Source: Aquimarina sp. AU474 (lineage in GTDB: Bacteria; Bacteroidota; Bacteroidia; Flavobacteriales; Flavobacteriaceae). From it: a stretch of DNA of 64,000 nucleotides. The notes beneath the pieces were generated by a model. The model had not been told where the DNA came from, searched no databases, and was given only the letters and a program-made list of their open reading frames with translations. Below, one piece after another: positions 16,012-26,039 of the stretch. Both the position numbers and the translations under genes were made by a program. The stretch covers positions 124,001-188,000 of the forward strand of contig NZ_OMPE01000003.1 of the NCBI RefSeq assembly GCF_900312815.1. Reading direction: 5' to 3'. Position 1 is the stretch's first letter, and each line of letters opens with the position of its first letter.

Positions 16012-17283
16012 TTAATTTGATTTTACTTTTTTACTTTCTTTTAAGTTAAATTGATATACATACCCTAAACTAAATTCTGAAAAATCGGCCTGCCCTAAAT
16101 TTGCATTAATATGAGCAGATACGAATATGTTATTTTTCACTGATCTATTAGTGTTGATCAAATAATATTTTATTCCTAACCTACTAGATATCGTACGTTT
16201 TACTTTAAAATACGAATCCAATTCTCCTAGTTTTACATAATCTCCTTCAAAAAAATACCCTTGACTAAGTTGCCAATCAATTTTGTAAAACGGTTTATAT
16301 ACATTGATTCCTAAATCAAACTCTACTCCTACGTGACCTATCAAAAGTTCGGCACTTCCGAAAAAACCAAAATTAGTCGCATATCGATATGGGTTTTCTC
16401 GATATTCAGGAACTTGTTCCTCTATAAGTTGTTTGTTCTCATTAATATGATCATAATAATGCTCATAAAGTCTATAATACATCCCTCCTCCAAACTTAAA
16501 TGTCTTGTTTATAATTTTACCACCAGAAAGCGCAACAGAATATACTTCCTTTTTATCATTAAAAACTCTAGAAAGTACATTTTGACCAATACCAGCTCTA
16601 AAAGAAAAATAATTCTCGGTATATCTTTTCCTTTCTGGTTTTCTATTGATTGTGCTATTTTCCTGATATAAAAGTTCATTCCCGATATTGGTAGATAGAC
16701 TTACCAAAAATGAATTAAGTCCTTGATTTGGCAATCGAGTATGACCATTAGAAAAATGAGAGTACCCAAGACCAAGCCTCCATTTCATGGTTTCTTTTCT
16801 AAGTACATCATAATACAAGAATGATCTAAAAGACCAATTTACCTTTGTTGTTACCGCTAGATTAAGCGGATTAGAATCTACATCATATTGTGTATCAATA
16901 TAAGAAGCTCCCATACCTATATTTACATTCCATCTGTGTGATTTTTGTCGAAATAATCCTATTTCGACAAATGGCATTAAAGTATATGCCATTCCTATTT
17001 TTTCTATGTTTCCAAAATCTGTTACACCCAAAGAAATACCGGTTTTTGGATACCCTAACTCTATCGCCCATCGTTGCTCTGATTGCCAACTATAACTTCC
17101 TAAACTAAGAAAAAAAGACTTCTGTAATTTAGTTTCTGGAAAACCAGTATTTGCTTCCATGGTTTTTCCTATTAAGATCTCGGGAGTAATAAAAAAAGAT
17201 CCTTGATCTCTTTTCTTTTCAGACTGACCATATAACTGTATTCCGATAAAAAACAAAAGTAAATAACTCCCTTTATATCCCAT
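16012..17283 (-). CDS. Long PagL-like acyloxyacyl hydrolase (lipid A deacylase)
   Basis: A 423-residue outer-membrane beta-barrel with a signal peptide ending in LYGQ. The catalytic motif of PagL-type lipid A 3-O-deacylases appears as GYSHFSNGHTRLPNQGLN, with His176 and Ser178 (HxSN). PagL itself is ~150-190 residues; here a second segment (about residues 215-423), itself beta-rich, is appended and contains no second HxSN motif. Long forms of this kind are known in flavobacteria. The enzyme would remove an ester-linked acyl chain from lipid A in the outer membrane. The C-terminal half may complete or dimerise the barrel, which is inference. Confidence 0.85.
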   Translation of the reverse strand: MGYKGSYLLLFFIGIQLYGQSEKKRDQGSFFITPEILIGKTMEANTGFPETKLQKSFFLSLGSYSWQSEQRWAIELGYPKTGISLGVTDFGNIEKIGMAYTLMPFVEIGLFRQKSHRWNVNIGMGASYIDTQYDVDSNPLNLAVTTKVNWSFRSFLYYDVLRKETMKWRLGLGYSHFSNGHTRLPNQGLNSFLVSLSTNIGNELLYQENSTINRKPERKRYTENYFSFRAGIGQNVLSRVFNDKKEVYSVALSGGKIINKTFKFGGGMYYRLYEHYYDHINENKQLIEEQVPEYRENPYRYATNFGFFGSAELLIGHVGVEFDLGINVYKPFYKIDWQLSQGYFFEGDYVKLGELDSYFKVKRTISSRLGIKYYLINTNRSVKNNIFVSAHINANLGQADFSEFSLGYVYQFNLKESKKVKSN

Positions 17284-17629
17284 GTATTCGATTTAATCAA
17301 TCTATTAATTATCTTCTAATCCAGTAGATCCAAACATATTTAAGTTTACAACTTACCGATTTTGAACAAATTAAAAAGACACAAATAAAAGAAAACTTTA
17401 CTTTGTATATAACGATTTTCGATTAAATTATTTTTCGCACATGTCTATAAACACTTCTTATTTACATTAAAACAACTGGTTTTCTTAGTCCAAAACTTCA
17501 ATTTTAAAAAGGATGGGTCAAAGAGTTGAAATCAATTATAGAAGCCATTATATTTACAATTATACATAGGTAATCCTATACGTTATATATTACGTTTTTA
17601 TCTATGAATTAAATTAGGCGACAAATCTT
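17284..17629. other. Gene-free stretch
   Basis: About 346 AT-rich nt between two minus-strand genes. No coding frame, RNA gene or strong hairpin is seen. It should hold the promoter of the PagL-like gene. Confidence 0.5.
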
Positions 17630-17914
17630 CTATTTATCAGCAAAATCTCCTACCTGATCTTTGCTTACTCCTTCAGGGATATTAAGTTTAGAATTATCTT
17701 CATCAAAACTCTCCATAGTATCAGCCAGTCTTTTGCTTATTTTGATCAGATAAACGGTATCCTTTGTTTTTACCTCAACAGCCTCTATGGCCTCGTTGTG
17801 GTGATTTCTAAATGAAATAATATCTCGATCGGCATAACCATCAGGAAATTTTTCTACAAGAAGATTTAAAATGTTTTTATTTAACTTTCTATAATCAACA
17901 ATTACTCTTTTCAT
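17630..17914 (-). CDS. Conserved flavobacterial small protein, unknown
   Basis: A 94-residue soluble protein starting MKRVIVDYRKLNKNILNLLV. It contains EKFPDGYADRDIISFRNHHN and VEVKTKDTVYLIKISKRLAD, followed by an acidic tail (MESFDEDNSKLN). I recognise the pattern as a common flavobacterial hypothetical protein but know of no function. It is monocistronic, flanked by long gene-free stretches. Confidence 0.7.
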   Translation of the reverse strand: MKRVIVDYRKLNKNILNLLVEKFPDGYADRDIISFRNHHNEAIEAVEVKTKDTVYLIKISKRLADTMESFDEDNSKLNIPEGVSKDQVGDFADK

Positions 17915-18254
17915 GGGTTTGCAGGTTTAGTGAGTATGTATAAAATAAAATGTACTTAAACATCAATAAAATATAAACCTTGGGAATCCATTTTTATAAC
18001 TTACCCCAAGTAGTTTTCAATGCGGGCATAGTAACGATAGTTAATTCAATATGTTATTACAAGTCTAATTAAAAAAAATGAAATTTGCGAGAAATCAACT
18101 TTAAATAATTGATTATTTTTTGATTTTTTTACTTGTTAAAAAACACAAAGTTTTTCTTAATTTCAATAACAATTCTCGAAACTTTTTAGGACATTTATAA
18201 TTGATGTAAAAATTATGTTTCCAAACGTATTAATATAAAAGTAAAGCTCATCTT
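17915..18254. other. Gene-free divergent promoter region
   Basis: About 340 AT-rich nt between the small protein (minus) and the BCCT transporter (plus). TATGTTTC near 18211-18218 is one mismatch from the -7 box and could serve the transporter. Nothing else is visible. Confidence 0.45.
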
Positions 18255-19775
18255 ATGAAACTAGATTTTAAGAAAAATAGTTTGCTATATATTTCCTTAT
18301 TTATATTGCTTTTTTTTTCGTTCTTTTTATACTTTTTTACATTAGAAACATACAATGGGATTGAAGCTTTTTCGGTATACATTCGTCAAAGATTTGGCAG
18401 GTTTTATTTATGGTTAGGATTATTTTGTGTTATTCTCTTATTAGTTTTAGCATTTTCTAAATGGGGAAAACGTCGTTTGGGCGCAATCAATGATCGTCCA
18501 CAATTTTCAAGATTAGCATGGATATCTATGTTATACAGTGCTGGTATGGGAGCAGGAATACTATTACGTGCTGTGCAAGAACCTGTGTACATGATGAATA
18601 ATCCACCTATAGACAACGGAACCTCTTCGAGTACCATTGCTTTAGAATACACTTTTTATCAATGGGGATTTACAGCTTGGGCTTTTTATGCTGTATTTGC
18701 TATTATTATAGGTTACTATCTATTTGTTCATTCTAAAAAAGTACTTTCAAGCACAGCTTTTTCTTCAATAGAACATATTATTACTTCAGAAAAATCTCGA
18801 AATTTTATTTTTAAAAGTATTGATATCCTAGCTATTCTTACTACAGTATTTGGCTTAGTAGCAGCCATTGGTCTAGGAACCACCCAGATTGAAGGAGGCC
18901 TTACTCATCTATTAAAAAAAGATGTTGGACTTGCGGGTACTATTTTGGTACTATTAATCATATCATTCCTGGCTTTTATATCAGTTTTTAGAGGAGTTAA
19001 TAAAGGGATTAAAATCATCTCCACTTGGAATATCTATATTACGTTTGCTCTTCTAATTTTTGTATTTGTACAGAGCGATATCACCGCGGTGTTTGTTCAA
19101 TTTTTCACAGCATTATTTCACTATTTAATTGACTTTATCCCGCTAAGTATTGCAATTGGTAAATACAACCCAGGAGAAACTTTTCTTACCGACTGGACTT
19201 ATTATTATTGGGCTTTTTGGCTGGCTTGGGCTCCTTTTACTGGAATATTTATAGCGCGGATTTCAAAAGGAAGAACACTTCGTGAAATTATACTCGGTGT
19301 ACTACTGATACCTTCTTTAGGAACTTTTTTCTGGTTTACAACTTTTGGCCAATCTGCTTTCGAAATTATTGAGGATTTAGGAGTATATCAAGGACAATTT
19401 GATAATGTATTTAGTTCTATTTTTATTTTCTTTGAAAACTACCCCTTACAAGGGTTCATAAATACACTTACCATCTTTTTACTAATTAGCTTTTTGGTTA
19501 CCTCTTTGGATTCTGCCATTTTTGTTTTGAGTATGTTTACGGATAACGGAAAACAAGAGCCTTCAAAAATGCATCGTCTTTTATGGAGCATTATACTTAC
19601 TATCTTTTCGATTGGAATTATCCTACTAGGAAACGTAAAAACAGATATCAATGTACTCATAGCTATGCAGAAATTGCTCATTATAACCTCTTTACCATTT
19701 TCCTTACTCATGGTATTGATGATTGTATTATTCATAAGAGATTTTAGAAAAAAAGTAAAGGCAAATAGAGCCTAA
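18255..19775 (+). CDS. BCCT family transporter (betaine/choline/carnitine type)
   Basis: A 506-residue transporter with about twelve membrane helices, which takes up quaternary ammonium osmolytes such as glycine betaine with Na+ or H+. The family features are the GMGAGILLRAVQEPVYMMNN stretch and the tryptophan-rich signature DWTYYYWAFWLAWAP (about residues 313-327) followed by FTGIFIARISKGRTLRE. The segment normally reading GxGxG is GMGAG here, so ion coupling cannot be read confidently. The gene lies 47 nt before the penicillin-binding protein gene; they may be co-transcribed. Confidence 0.9.
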   Translation: MKLDFKKNSLLYISLFILLFFSFFLYFFTLETYNGIEAFSVYIRQRFGRFYLWLGLFCVILLLVLAFSKWGKRRLGAINDRPQFSRLAWISMLYSAGMGAGILLRAVQEPVYMMNNPPIDNGTSSSTIALEYTFYQWGFTAWAFYAVFAIIIGYYLFVHSKKVLSSTAFSSIEHIITSEKSRNFIFKSIDILAILTTVFGLVAAIGLGTTQIEGGLTHLLKKDVGLAGTILVLLIISFLAFISVFRGVNKGIKIISTWNIYITFALLIFVFVQSDITAVFVQFFTALFHYLIDFIPLSIAIGKYNPGETFLTDWTYYYWAFWLAWAPFTGIFIARISKGRTLREIILGVLLIPSLGTFFWFTTFGQSAFEIIEDLGVYQGQFDNVFSSIFIFFENYPLQGFINTLTIFLLISFLVTSLDSAIFVLSMFTDNGKQEPSKMHRLLWSIILTIFSIGIILLGNVKTDINVLIAMQKLLIITSLPFSLLMVLMIVLFIRDFRKKVKANRA

Positions 19776-19822
19776 TAATACCGTTTTTTCAGCGTTATCT
19801 ATGTTCACACTAGGAATATATA

Positions 19823-22063
19823 ATGAAGAAGTATTTGCAAAAAAAATGGATCAAATGGCCTATTTTAACACTAAGCGTAATCCTATTCTTATGCGTTTGC
19901 TTTTATGCCAGTATCTACTTTGGTTTTTGGGGAAAACTACCAAGTAACGATGAGCTTAGTTCTCTTAAACAAGCTGAAGCTACTCAAGTATTAGATAAGG
20001 ATGGTCATTTGATTGGTAAATATTACATTTATGACAGACAACCTATAACATATCAAGATCTTCCTAAACACTTGATTGATGCACTAATTGCTACTGAAGA
20101 TATTAGATTCTATGAGCATGACGGTGTTGACAACACAAGTCTATTTCGAGTTTTTTTTAAAACTATCTTATTACGTGACAAATCATCTGGAGGAGGAAGT
20201 ACCATCACACTGCAATTGGCTAAAAATTTATTTGGAAGAAAGAAATATCAAGCCTTTACTACTGTCATTAACAAATTAAAAGAATCTTTTGTCGCTAAAA
20301 GAATAGAAGAAATATATTCTAAAGAAGAAATTCTTACTCTCTATTTTAATACAGTACCTTTTCCTGATAACACCTATGGTATTGAAAGTGCCGCTCAGAA
20401 ATTCTTTAACAAAACCACGAATCAATTATCATTATCTGAGTCTGCCACTTTGATAGGGACATTAAAAGCAAACCATAGTTATAACCCTCGTCTATTTCCT
20501 GAAAGAAGTCAATTAAGACGAGATGTTGTCATCAAGCAAATGGTGAAATATGGGTACCTAAACACGAATCGTGCTAATCATGTTATTAATAAAAGTATTG
20601 AACTGGATTATCAATACTTTAACCATGATCTTGGTTTAGCTCCATATTTTAGAGAAGAAGTAAAAAAAGAACTCTACAAAATATTTGAAAACCTCAAAAA
20701 ACCAGATAGCACTTTATACGACATTTTTAATGATGGATTAATAATACATACCACTCTAGATTATAAGATGCAGTCTATGGCTGAAGAAGCTATGAAAGAG
20801 CATATGATCACACTACAGAAGGAGTATGAGTTTTCATATGGAAATTCTGCACCATGGAAAAAGAATGGTAATCTAATTAAAAAATCAATTAATGAATTAG
20901 AGGTTTACAAAAGGTTAAAAGCGCTGGAACTAACTGATTCTCAAATCCAAGATTCTCTTGCTATCAAAAAAGATATTGAATTATTCGAATGGGCAGGTAA
21001 CCATATAAAAAACAGTTCTTCTCTAGATAGTTTACTACATTATCAAAAGTTCCTTAACACAGGGATGATTGCCGTTGAACCATCTACGGGGGCTGTACAC
21101 GCCTATATTGGCGGGATAGATTATCGTTATTTTAAGTATGATCATGTTTCACAAAGCAAAAGGCAAGTAGGATCCACTTTTAAGCCCTTTGTGTACACGG
21201 CAGCTATCGAAAACGGGATGAAACCTTGTTCTTATTTTTCAGTAAAGGAAATTACGTACACTAATTTAGAAAATTGGACGCCAAAAAATTCCTCAGCAAA
21301 AGAAGATCCACATCTAAATTTTACAATGGAAAAAGCACTAAGTAATTCTGTAAATACTATTGCCGTAAAAGTGCTTAATGAAGTCGGAATCTCAAAAGTA
21401 ATAGATCAAGTAAAAAAGTTAGGAATTACAGATTCTCTTTCGCAAAAACCAGCAATGGCATTGGGAACAGATGGTATCAAATTAAAAGAACTTGTTGGTG
21501 CATATGCTAGCTATGTAAACAAAGGAAAAGCTGTAAAACCATATTATATTTCCAAAATTGAGGATAAACACGGTAATCTTATTGTTTCGTTCGAACCAGA
21601 GGTATCACAAACACCGGCTTATTCAGATTATACCAGACAAGTTATGTTAGAGATGATGAAATCTACTGTAGAAAACGGTACAGCAACCAGATTAAGAACT
21701 ACATATCAATTAAAAAACGACATTGCAGGAAAAACAGGTACTACGCAAGATAATAAAGATGGTTGGTTTGTTGGTATTACTCCTAAATTGGTTACTGTAA
21801 CCTGGGTGGGAAATGATAATTATAATATAGGTTTTAAAACAACGGCATTAGGTCAAGGAGCAAACAGTGCTTTACCTATTTTTGCCAAGCTATATCAAAA
21901 ATTGAATCAGGATCCTATTTTTGATCCTATCACCAAAAGTAAATTTGAACAATCTACTACAGATGTCTTAAACTCTTTAGATTGTAAGCCAGAAAAACGA
22001 GATAATTTTTTAAAACGTTTATTTAGCAAAAAGAAAAAAAAGAAAAAGTTTAGAGAGGGATAG
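19823..22063 (+). CDS. Class A penicillin-binding protein (glycosyltransferase/transpeptidase)
   Basis: A 746-residue bifunctional peptidoglycan synthase. An N-terminal membrane helix (about 12-34) is followed by the GT51 domain with the catalytic ATEDIRFYEHDGVD (Glu92) and SGGGSTITLQLAKNLF. The transpeptidase domain has the nucleophile in GSTFKPF (near 451), SNSVNT (near 507) and AGKTGTTQDNKD (near 638). The tail is lysine-rich (FSKKKKKKKKFREG). Length and motif order match PBP1A-like enzymes of Bacteroidota. A BCCT transporter precedes it by 47 nt, and a PAP2 phosphatase gene converges on its end. Confidence 0.94.
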   Translation: MKKYLQKKWIKWPILTLSVILFLCVCFYASIYFGFWGKLPSNDELSSLKQAEATQVLDKDGHLIGKYYIYDRQPITYQDLPKHLIDALIATEDIRFYEHDGVDNTSLFRVFFKTILLRDKSSGGGSTITLQLAKNLFGRKKYQAFTTVINKLKESFVAKRIEEIYSKEEILTLYFNTVPFPDNTYGIESAAQKFFNKTTNQLSLSESATLIGTLKANHSYNPRLFPERSQLRRDVVIKQMVKYGYLNTNRANHVINKSIELDYQYFNHDLGLAPYFREEVKKELYKIFENLKKPDSTLYDIFNDGLIIHTTLDYKMQSMAEEAMKEHMITLQKEYEFSYGNSAPWKKNGNLIKKSINELEVYKRLKALELTDSQIQDSLAIKKDIELFEWAGNHIKNSSSLDSLLHYQKFLNTGMIAVEPSTGAVHAYIGGIDYRYFKYDHVSQSKRQVGSTFKPFVYTAAIENGMKPCSYFSVKEITYTNLENWTPKNSSAKEDPHLNFTMEKALSNSVNTIAVKVLNEVGISKVIDQVKKLGITDSLSQKPAMALGTDGIKLKELVGAYASYVNKGKAVKPYYISKIEDKHGNLIVSFEPEVSQTPAYSDYTRQVMLEMMKSTVENGTATRLRTTYQLKNDIAGKTGTTQDNKDGWFVGITPKLVTVTWVGNDNYNIGFKTTALGQGANSALPIFAKLYQKLNQDPIFDPITKSKFEQSTTDVLNSLDCKPEKRDNFLKRLFSKKKKKKKFREG

Positions 22064-22074
22064 AAAATATAATG

Positions 22075-22653
22075 TCAAACTTTTACCGTTTCGCCATATT
22101 TCATAATTAGAAAAGTATGTAGTTTATATGCACCAAATCCTAATAAGATACCTATTGCCATACCAGTTATAATATCTCCAGGGTAATGAACACCAACATA
22201 TATCCTACTATAACTAACTACAATAGACCATACGACCATAAATGGGAAAATATATTTTAGACGTTTTTGCAGGGCCAACCCTGTAAAAAAAGCTAATGCC
22301 ATTGAACTAGCAGCATGTGCCGAAAAATATCCATGTCTTCCACAACGCTCTGCTATAAATCGTGCAAACTCTGCAACACCATCTGCTCGACAGGGCCTTG
22401 GACGCATAAATAATACATTTTTAAACAAATTTGATAGCTGATCGGATGCAGCTATAAGAGCAGCTACAATTACCAAAGTAATTATCGTGCCTCGAATACC
22501 GAAATATTTATAAAAAAAGAATAGTAATATTACATAAAGTGGTATCTGATACAGTTTTTCGGTCATAAATAACCAAAACCAATCCCAACTAGAACTACCT
22601 AAGTTGTTAAGAAATAAGAAAAGATCTTTATCTAATTCTATTAGTTCTTCCAT
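22075..22653 (-). CDS. PAP2 family membrane phosphatase
   Basis: A 192-residue membrane protein of the type 2 phosphatidic acid phosphatase superfamily. The three catalytic motifs are [10 protein letters not shown] (KxxxxxxRP), FSAHAASS (the PSGH block, with SAHA) and [12 protein letters not shown] (SRxxxxxHxxxD). About five membrane helices surround them. Family members hydrolyse undecaprenyl pyrophosphate, lipid A or phospholipid phosphates at the periplasmic face. The converging PBP gene suggests undecaprenyl pyrophosphate, but that is inference. Confidence 0.9.
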   Translation of the reverse strand: MEELIELDKDLFLFLNNLGSSSWDWFWLFMTEKLYQIPLYVILLFFFYKYFGIRGTIITLVIVAALIAASDQLSNLFKNVLFMRPRPCRADGVAEFARFIAERCGRHGYFSAHAASSMALAFFTGLALQKRLKYIFPFMVVWSIVVSYSRIYVGVHYPGDIITGMAIGILLGFGAYKLHTFLIMKYGETVKV

Positions 22654-22681
22654 AACTACTGATTACTAATTTTGAAAGATT

Positions 22682-22909
22682 TTATTCATCATAACGTTCA
22701 ATTTCACGATCATAGAAATCATTTGCTGATTGAAATAGGTTTTCTGCCTCTTCCATTAACTCATTTTCATCATTCTTATCAAACTCCTCTAACCACTCTA
22801 CCTCATCATTTTCGAGATTAATAATAAATCTCGGGAATTCTGTATGGATTACAAAAATAGCGTCAGGGAAATCTGTGTTATCTCCTAATAAGAATTTTGG
22901 AAAATTCAT
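22682..22909 (-). CDS. Conserved small acidic protein, unknown
   Basis: A 75-residue protein starting at the ATG at 22909 (MNFPKFLLGDNTDFPDAIFV); a TTG nine bases upstream is less likely. It has IHTEFPRFIINLENDEVEWL followed by a very acidic helix-rich tail (EEFDKNDENELMEEAENLF). The pattern is common in flavobacteria but has no assigned function. It lies between the OmpA-like and PAP2 genes on the same strand, with gaps of 72 and 28 nt, so it may share their transcript. Confidence 0.75.
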   Translation of the reverse strand: MNFPKFLLGDNTDFPDAIFVIHTEFPRFIINLENDEVEWLEEFDKNDENELMEEAENLFQSANDFYDREIERYDE

Positions 22910-22981
22910 GATAAACAATTACAATTATTCTGCGTAAAGGTACTATCTTTTTAAACGAAACAAGAATATTATTTTCGAGCA

Positions 22982-24067
22982 CTACTCGATCTTAATTTCT
23001 ATCCTATTGTTTGAGTCTGGATCAAGATCTGTACCCGTTGCTACAACAGGCTCACTATTACCAGCAATGACAACCTCAATTAGAGATTCATCAACTCCTT
23101 TTTCGATCATATACTGCTTTACATTAGCAGCTCTCATTCCAGACATGATTTCATTTTCAAATTCGGATCCAGCATCATCGGCATGACCAATAATTTTAAC
23201 CGAATTAACATTAAATATCGTTACATATTGGATATAAGAATCTAATGCTTTTTGAATTTCTGTATATGTTTCACTTTCACCTACCAAATATTCGATAGGA
23301 GAAAAATCAAGAGCCATATTACAAACTTGTCCTGCAACAAGGTTTTTAGGATTTTTCATTTCCATTAACAAAACATCATCAACAAAATAATATCCTGTAT
23401 CATATTTTCCTCCTTTTACAGATTTTCCTTTTGGGCTATCCGAAAAATAACCTAATGATATATATTTTTCGGTACCTTTTGCTCTATAAACTCCACATAC
23501 CTTAGCCCATCCTTTGGTATCACATACCATTTTTGAAGACTCTACATTTAATGGTAATTTTGATGTTCCGGTTATTTTTGGGCTTCGTGCACTAAAATAA
23601 GTCCCTATAGAAGAAGTACATGAATTGGATATCCCTTCTGCCAAAGACACATACATGTGAAAATAATAATATTTTCCAGCTCCCAAAGGTTTTTTTAATT
23701 TTGCAGTAACACCTTCTTTATACATTCCTCCTGCAATATACATACCTACTTTTCCTTCTCCAGTTCTTGGTTCTTGTGCACCAAACTGTTTTAAGAAATT
23801 TGGAGATTTATGTACAAACCGAATTAATTCTAATTGCGGGTGATACGCATCAGGAGAATTAATGGCCGGTTTCCAGTCCTTCATAATTCCAAAATTCTTC
23901 ATCTCCATATCAATACGCTTAAGTGTCGTATTGGTGTTTTCAAAACTAGGATTAGGAATAAGATTTTGATTTTTACTATGCTCAAAGTTTTGAGCGTTAC
24001 CACTATGCACAATCATTAGTATAAAGATGGCTAGCAGTAAACAAAATTTAGAATTTGGGACTCTCAT
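22982..24067 (-). CDS. OmpA family protein with N-terminal beta-sandwich domain
   Basis: A 361-residue exported protein with a signal peptide ending in SGNAQ. The first domain (about 30-235) is a carbohydrate-binding-like sandwich containing LIPNPSFEN, GKYYYFHMYVSLAEG and a final YYFVDDVLL; such domains occur in Bacteroidota surface proteins. The C-terminal OmpA domain (about 255-361) carries VKIIGHADDAG, NEIMSGMRAANVKQYM and SNNRIEIKI, which bind peptidoglycan. There is no membrane barrel between the two, so the protein is probably periplasmic or outer-membrane-attached and links an outer ligand to the cell wall. Confidence 0.87.
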   Translation of the reverse strand: MRVPNSKFCLLLAIFILMIVHSGNAQNFEHSKNQNLIPNPSFENTNTTLKRIDMEMKNFGIMKDWKPAINSPDAYHPQLELIRFVHKSPNFLKQFGAQEPRTGEGKVGMYIAGGMYKEGVTAKLKKPLGAGKYYYFHMYVSLAEGISNSCTSSIGTYFSARSPKITGTSKLPLNVESSKMVCDTKGWAKVCGVYRAKGTEKYISLGYFSDSPKGKSVKGGKYDTGYYFVDDVLLMEMKNPKNLVAGQVCNMALDFSPIEYLVGESETYTEIQKALDSYIQYVTIFNVNSVKIIGHADDAGSEFENEIMSGMRAANVKQYMIEKGVDESLIEVVIAGNSEPVVATGTDLDPDSNNRIEIKIE

Positions 24068-24170
24068 TTTTGTATTCTGTTTTTTTGGAAAGATAGTTAA
24101 TTATTCGTTAATACCAAATAAACGCATCAAGTCAATAAAACGTATTTCTTTCCCGTTTTTATTTAAAAAT

Positions 24171-25541
24171 TTAATTCTTTTTGATTAAATCTTTTGTCAA
24201 CTTATTAAACCTAAAATACAACAATAATGCCGAAGTTGTTAGACCCGCCAATAAACCAATCCAAATACCAGAGCTCTTATAATCAGTATACAAGCCTAAA
24301 TAATAGCTAATTGGGAATCCCACCACCCAGTAGGCTACAAAAGTAATAAAGGTAGGTATTTTTACATCCTGAAGCCCCCTTAATGCGCCTAATACAGTAA
24401 CTTGTATTGCATCAGAAATTTGAAACAATGCGGCAATAATAAGTAGCTTAGATGCTATACGTATAACCTCAGAATTATCAACTAAGTTCTCTACATCATC
24501 TACGTCTAAATATATCTTAGGCAGCATCGAATTACAAACCACGAAGACCAAAGCAAAAACCGTGGCAATTAAAAAACCTAATAAAAAAATAGAGATTGCA
24601 ATCCTTCTCAAATTAGAAAATTGTTGTAATCCTTTTTGATTTCCAACTCTTACCATAGCGGCAACACTCAATCCCATAGCGACCATAAAAGTCATAGAAG
24701 ATAAGTTTAAAGCTATCTGATTAGCAGCTTGCGGGTTCTTTCCCAAAATCCCAGATAACCAAATTGCTGCTGTAAAAATTGCAACTTCAAAAAACATCTG
24801 TAAAGCCGAAGGAAAACCTAATGCTAATATCTTTTTCATCATCCTGTTTTCAAGAACAAAGAATTTAATTTGTGTAACATAATCCGAAGATTTTTCTTTT
24901 CTTTTTAGAAAAACCCATAAAAATATAATCATTACAACTCTAGATACTAAGGTACCTACAGCTGCCCCAACAATACCCATTTGAGGGAAACCAAATTTCC
25001 CAAAAATCAATAAATAATTTAACACCACATTTACCACATTTGCTAGCAACGTAGCATACATAGGGTATCTAGTCATCGATAAACCATCAGAAAATTGTTT
25101 TAATGCTTGAAAACTAATTAATGGTATTAAAGAAAAAGCAACCAAATCCAAATACGGCAGCGCTAATGCCACTACCTCTTCGGGCTGATTCATAAGGTAC
25201 ATCAATGGCTTTGCTAATAGAATTACAAGAAATAACATAATCCCTAGTACGGTACACAAAAATAAACCGTGCTTGAAAGCAGATTTACCTGTTTTAAAAT
25301 TATTTTCTGCATCTGCTTCTGCAACCAATGGTGTAATTGCTGTAGAAAACCCAATTCCTAAAGACATTGCAATAAACATAAAACTATTTCCTAAAGAAAC
25401 TGCAGCTAATTCGGCGGTACCTAACTGTCCTACCATAATATTATCTACCAATGCAACCAGAGTATGACCAATCATCCCCATCATAACGGGCGTAGCCAAT
25501 TTTAGATTATATCGAAATTCCTTAGTGTACTGATTTATCAT
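24171..25541 (-). CDS. MATE family multidrug efflux transporter
   Basis: A 456-residue inner-membrane antiporter with twelve predicted helices in two pseudo-repeats. The start is the ATG at 25541 (MINQYTKEFRYNLKLATPVM); the frame also opens upstream at a TTG. N-half landmarks include LVDNIMVGQLGTAELAA and PLVAEADAENNF; the C-half has ALGFPSALQMFFEVAIF. These match the NorM/YdhE branch, which expels cationic compounds in exchange for Na+ or H+. No regulator is adjacent. Confidence 0.93.
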   Translation of the reverse strand: MINQYTKEFRYNLKLATPVMMGMIGHTLVALVDNIMVGQLGTAELAAVSLGNSFMFIAMSLGIGFSTAITPLVAEADAENNFKTGKSAFKHGLFLCTVLGIMLFLVILLAKPLMYLMNQPEEVVALALPYLDLVAFSLIPLISFQALKQFSDGLSMTRYPMYATLLANVVNVVLNYLLIFGKFGFPQMGIVGAAVGTLVSRVVMIIFLWVFLKRKEKSSDYVTQIKFFVLENRMMKKILALGFPSALQMFFEVAIFTAAIWLSGILGKNPQAANQIALNLSSMTFMVAMGLSVAAMVRVGNQKGLQQFSNLRRIAISIFLLGFLIATVFALVFVVCNSMLPKIYLDVDDVENLVDNSEVIRIASKLLIIAALFQISDAIQVTVLGALRGLQDVKIPTFITFVAYWVVGFPISYYLGLYTDYKSSGIWIGLLAGLTTSALLLYFRFNKLTKDLIKKN

Positions 25542-25627
25542 TCTCAAGTTTTGAAGGCGTAAAGGTATTAGAACCTTAATAAACTAAAATATACTTATCG
25601 TATATTTAACGTTATTAATACAAATCT

Positions 25628-25993
25628 ATGTCAACGATCTCTGTTCCTACAAAGGAAATAAAAAAAAGAAACAACACCCGTGTTTATCTAATTGTGGCCA
25701 GTATTATTTTTGGAATCTTAGTGTTTCCATCTTTGCCAATGATCATGATGTCTGCTATGATGTTTGATAGTCCTGGATCAGAAGATAGTATTCCTACAAT
25801 CACATTAGTAGTAAGTTTAATTGCCTATCCGTTTGTCACGTTTATAGCTATCGTTACGGCTTGGATATTATTTGTACGGAAGAAACATCTATTATCTATA
25901 ATATTCGCTAGTTTACCTATTTTAAATATCATCATTGGTATAGCCGTTATAATTTATATGGCAGTGTTTTGCAATGGTAATTTTTCTTGTTAA
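25628..25993 (+). CDS. Small membrane protein, unknown
   Basis: A 121-residue protein with three predicted membrane helices (VYLIVASIIFGILVFPSLPM, ITLVVSLIAYPFVTFIAIVT, LSIIFASLPILNIIIGIAVI). A short basic N-terminus (TKEIKKRNNTR) should stay in the cytoplasm, and the C-terminal FCNGNFSC carries two cysteines. It is divergent from the MATE gene (gap about 90 nt). No family is recognised. Confidence 0.65.
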   Translation: MSTISVPTKEIKKRNNTRVYLIVASIIFGILVFPSLPMIMMSAMMFDSPGSEDSIPTITLVVSLIAYPFVTFIAIVTAWILFVRKKHLLSIIFASLPILNIIIGIAVIIYMAVFCNGNFSC

Positions 25994-26039
25994 AAAATAT
26001 AATACTCCACAAATACTATATTCATGGAGTAGCTATATC

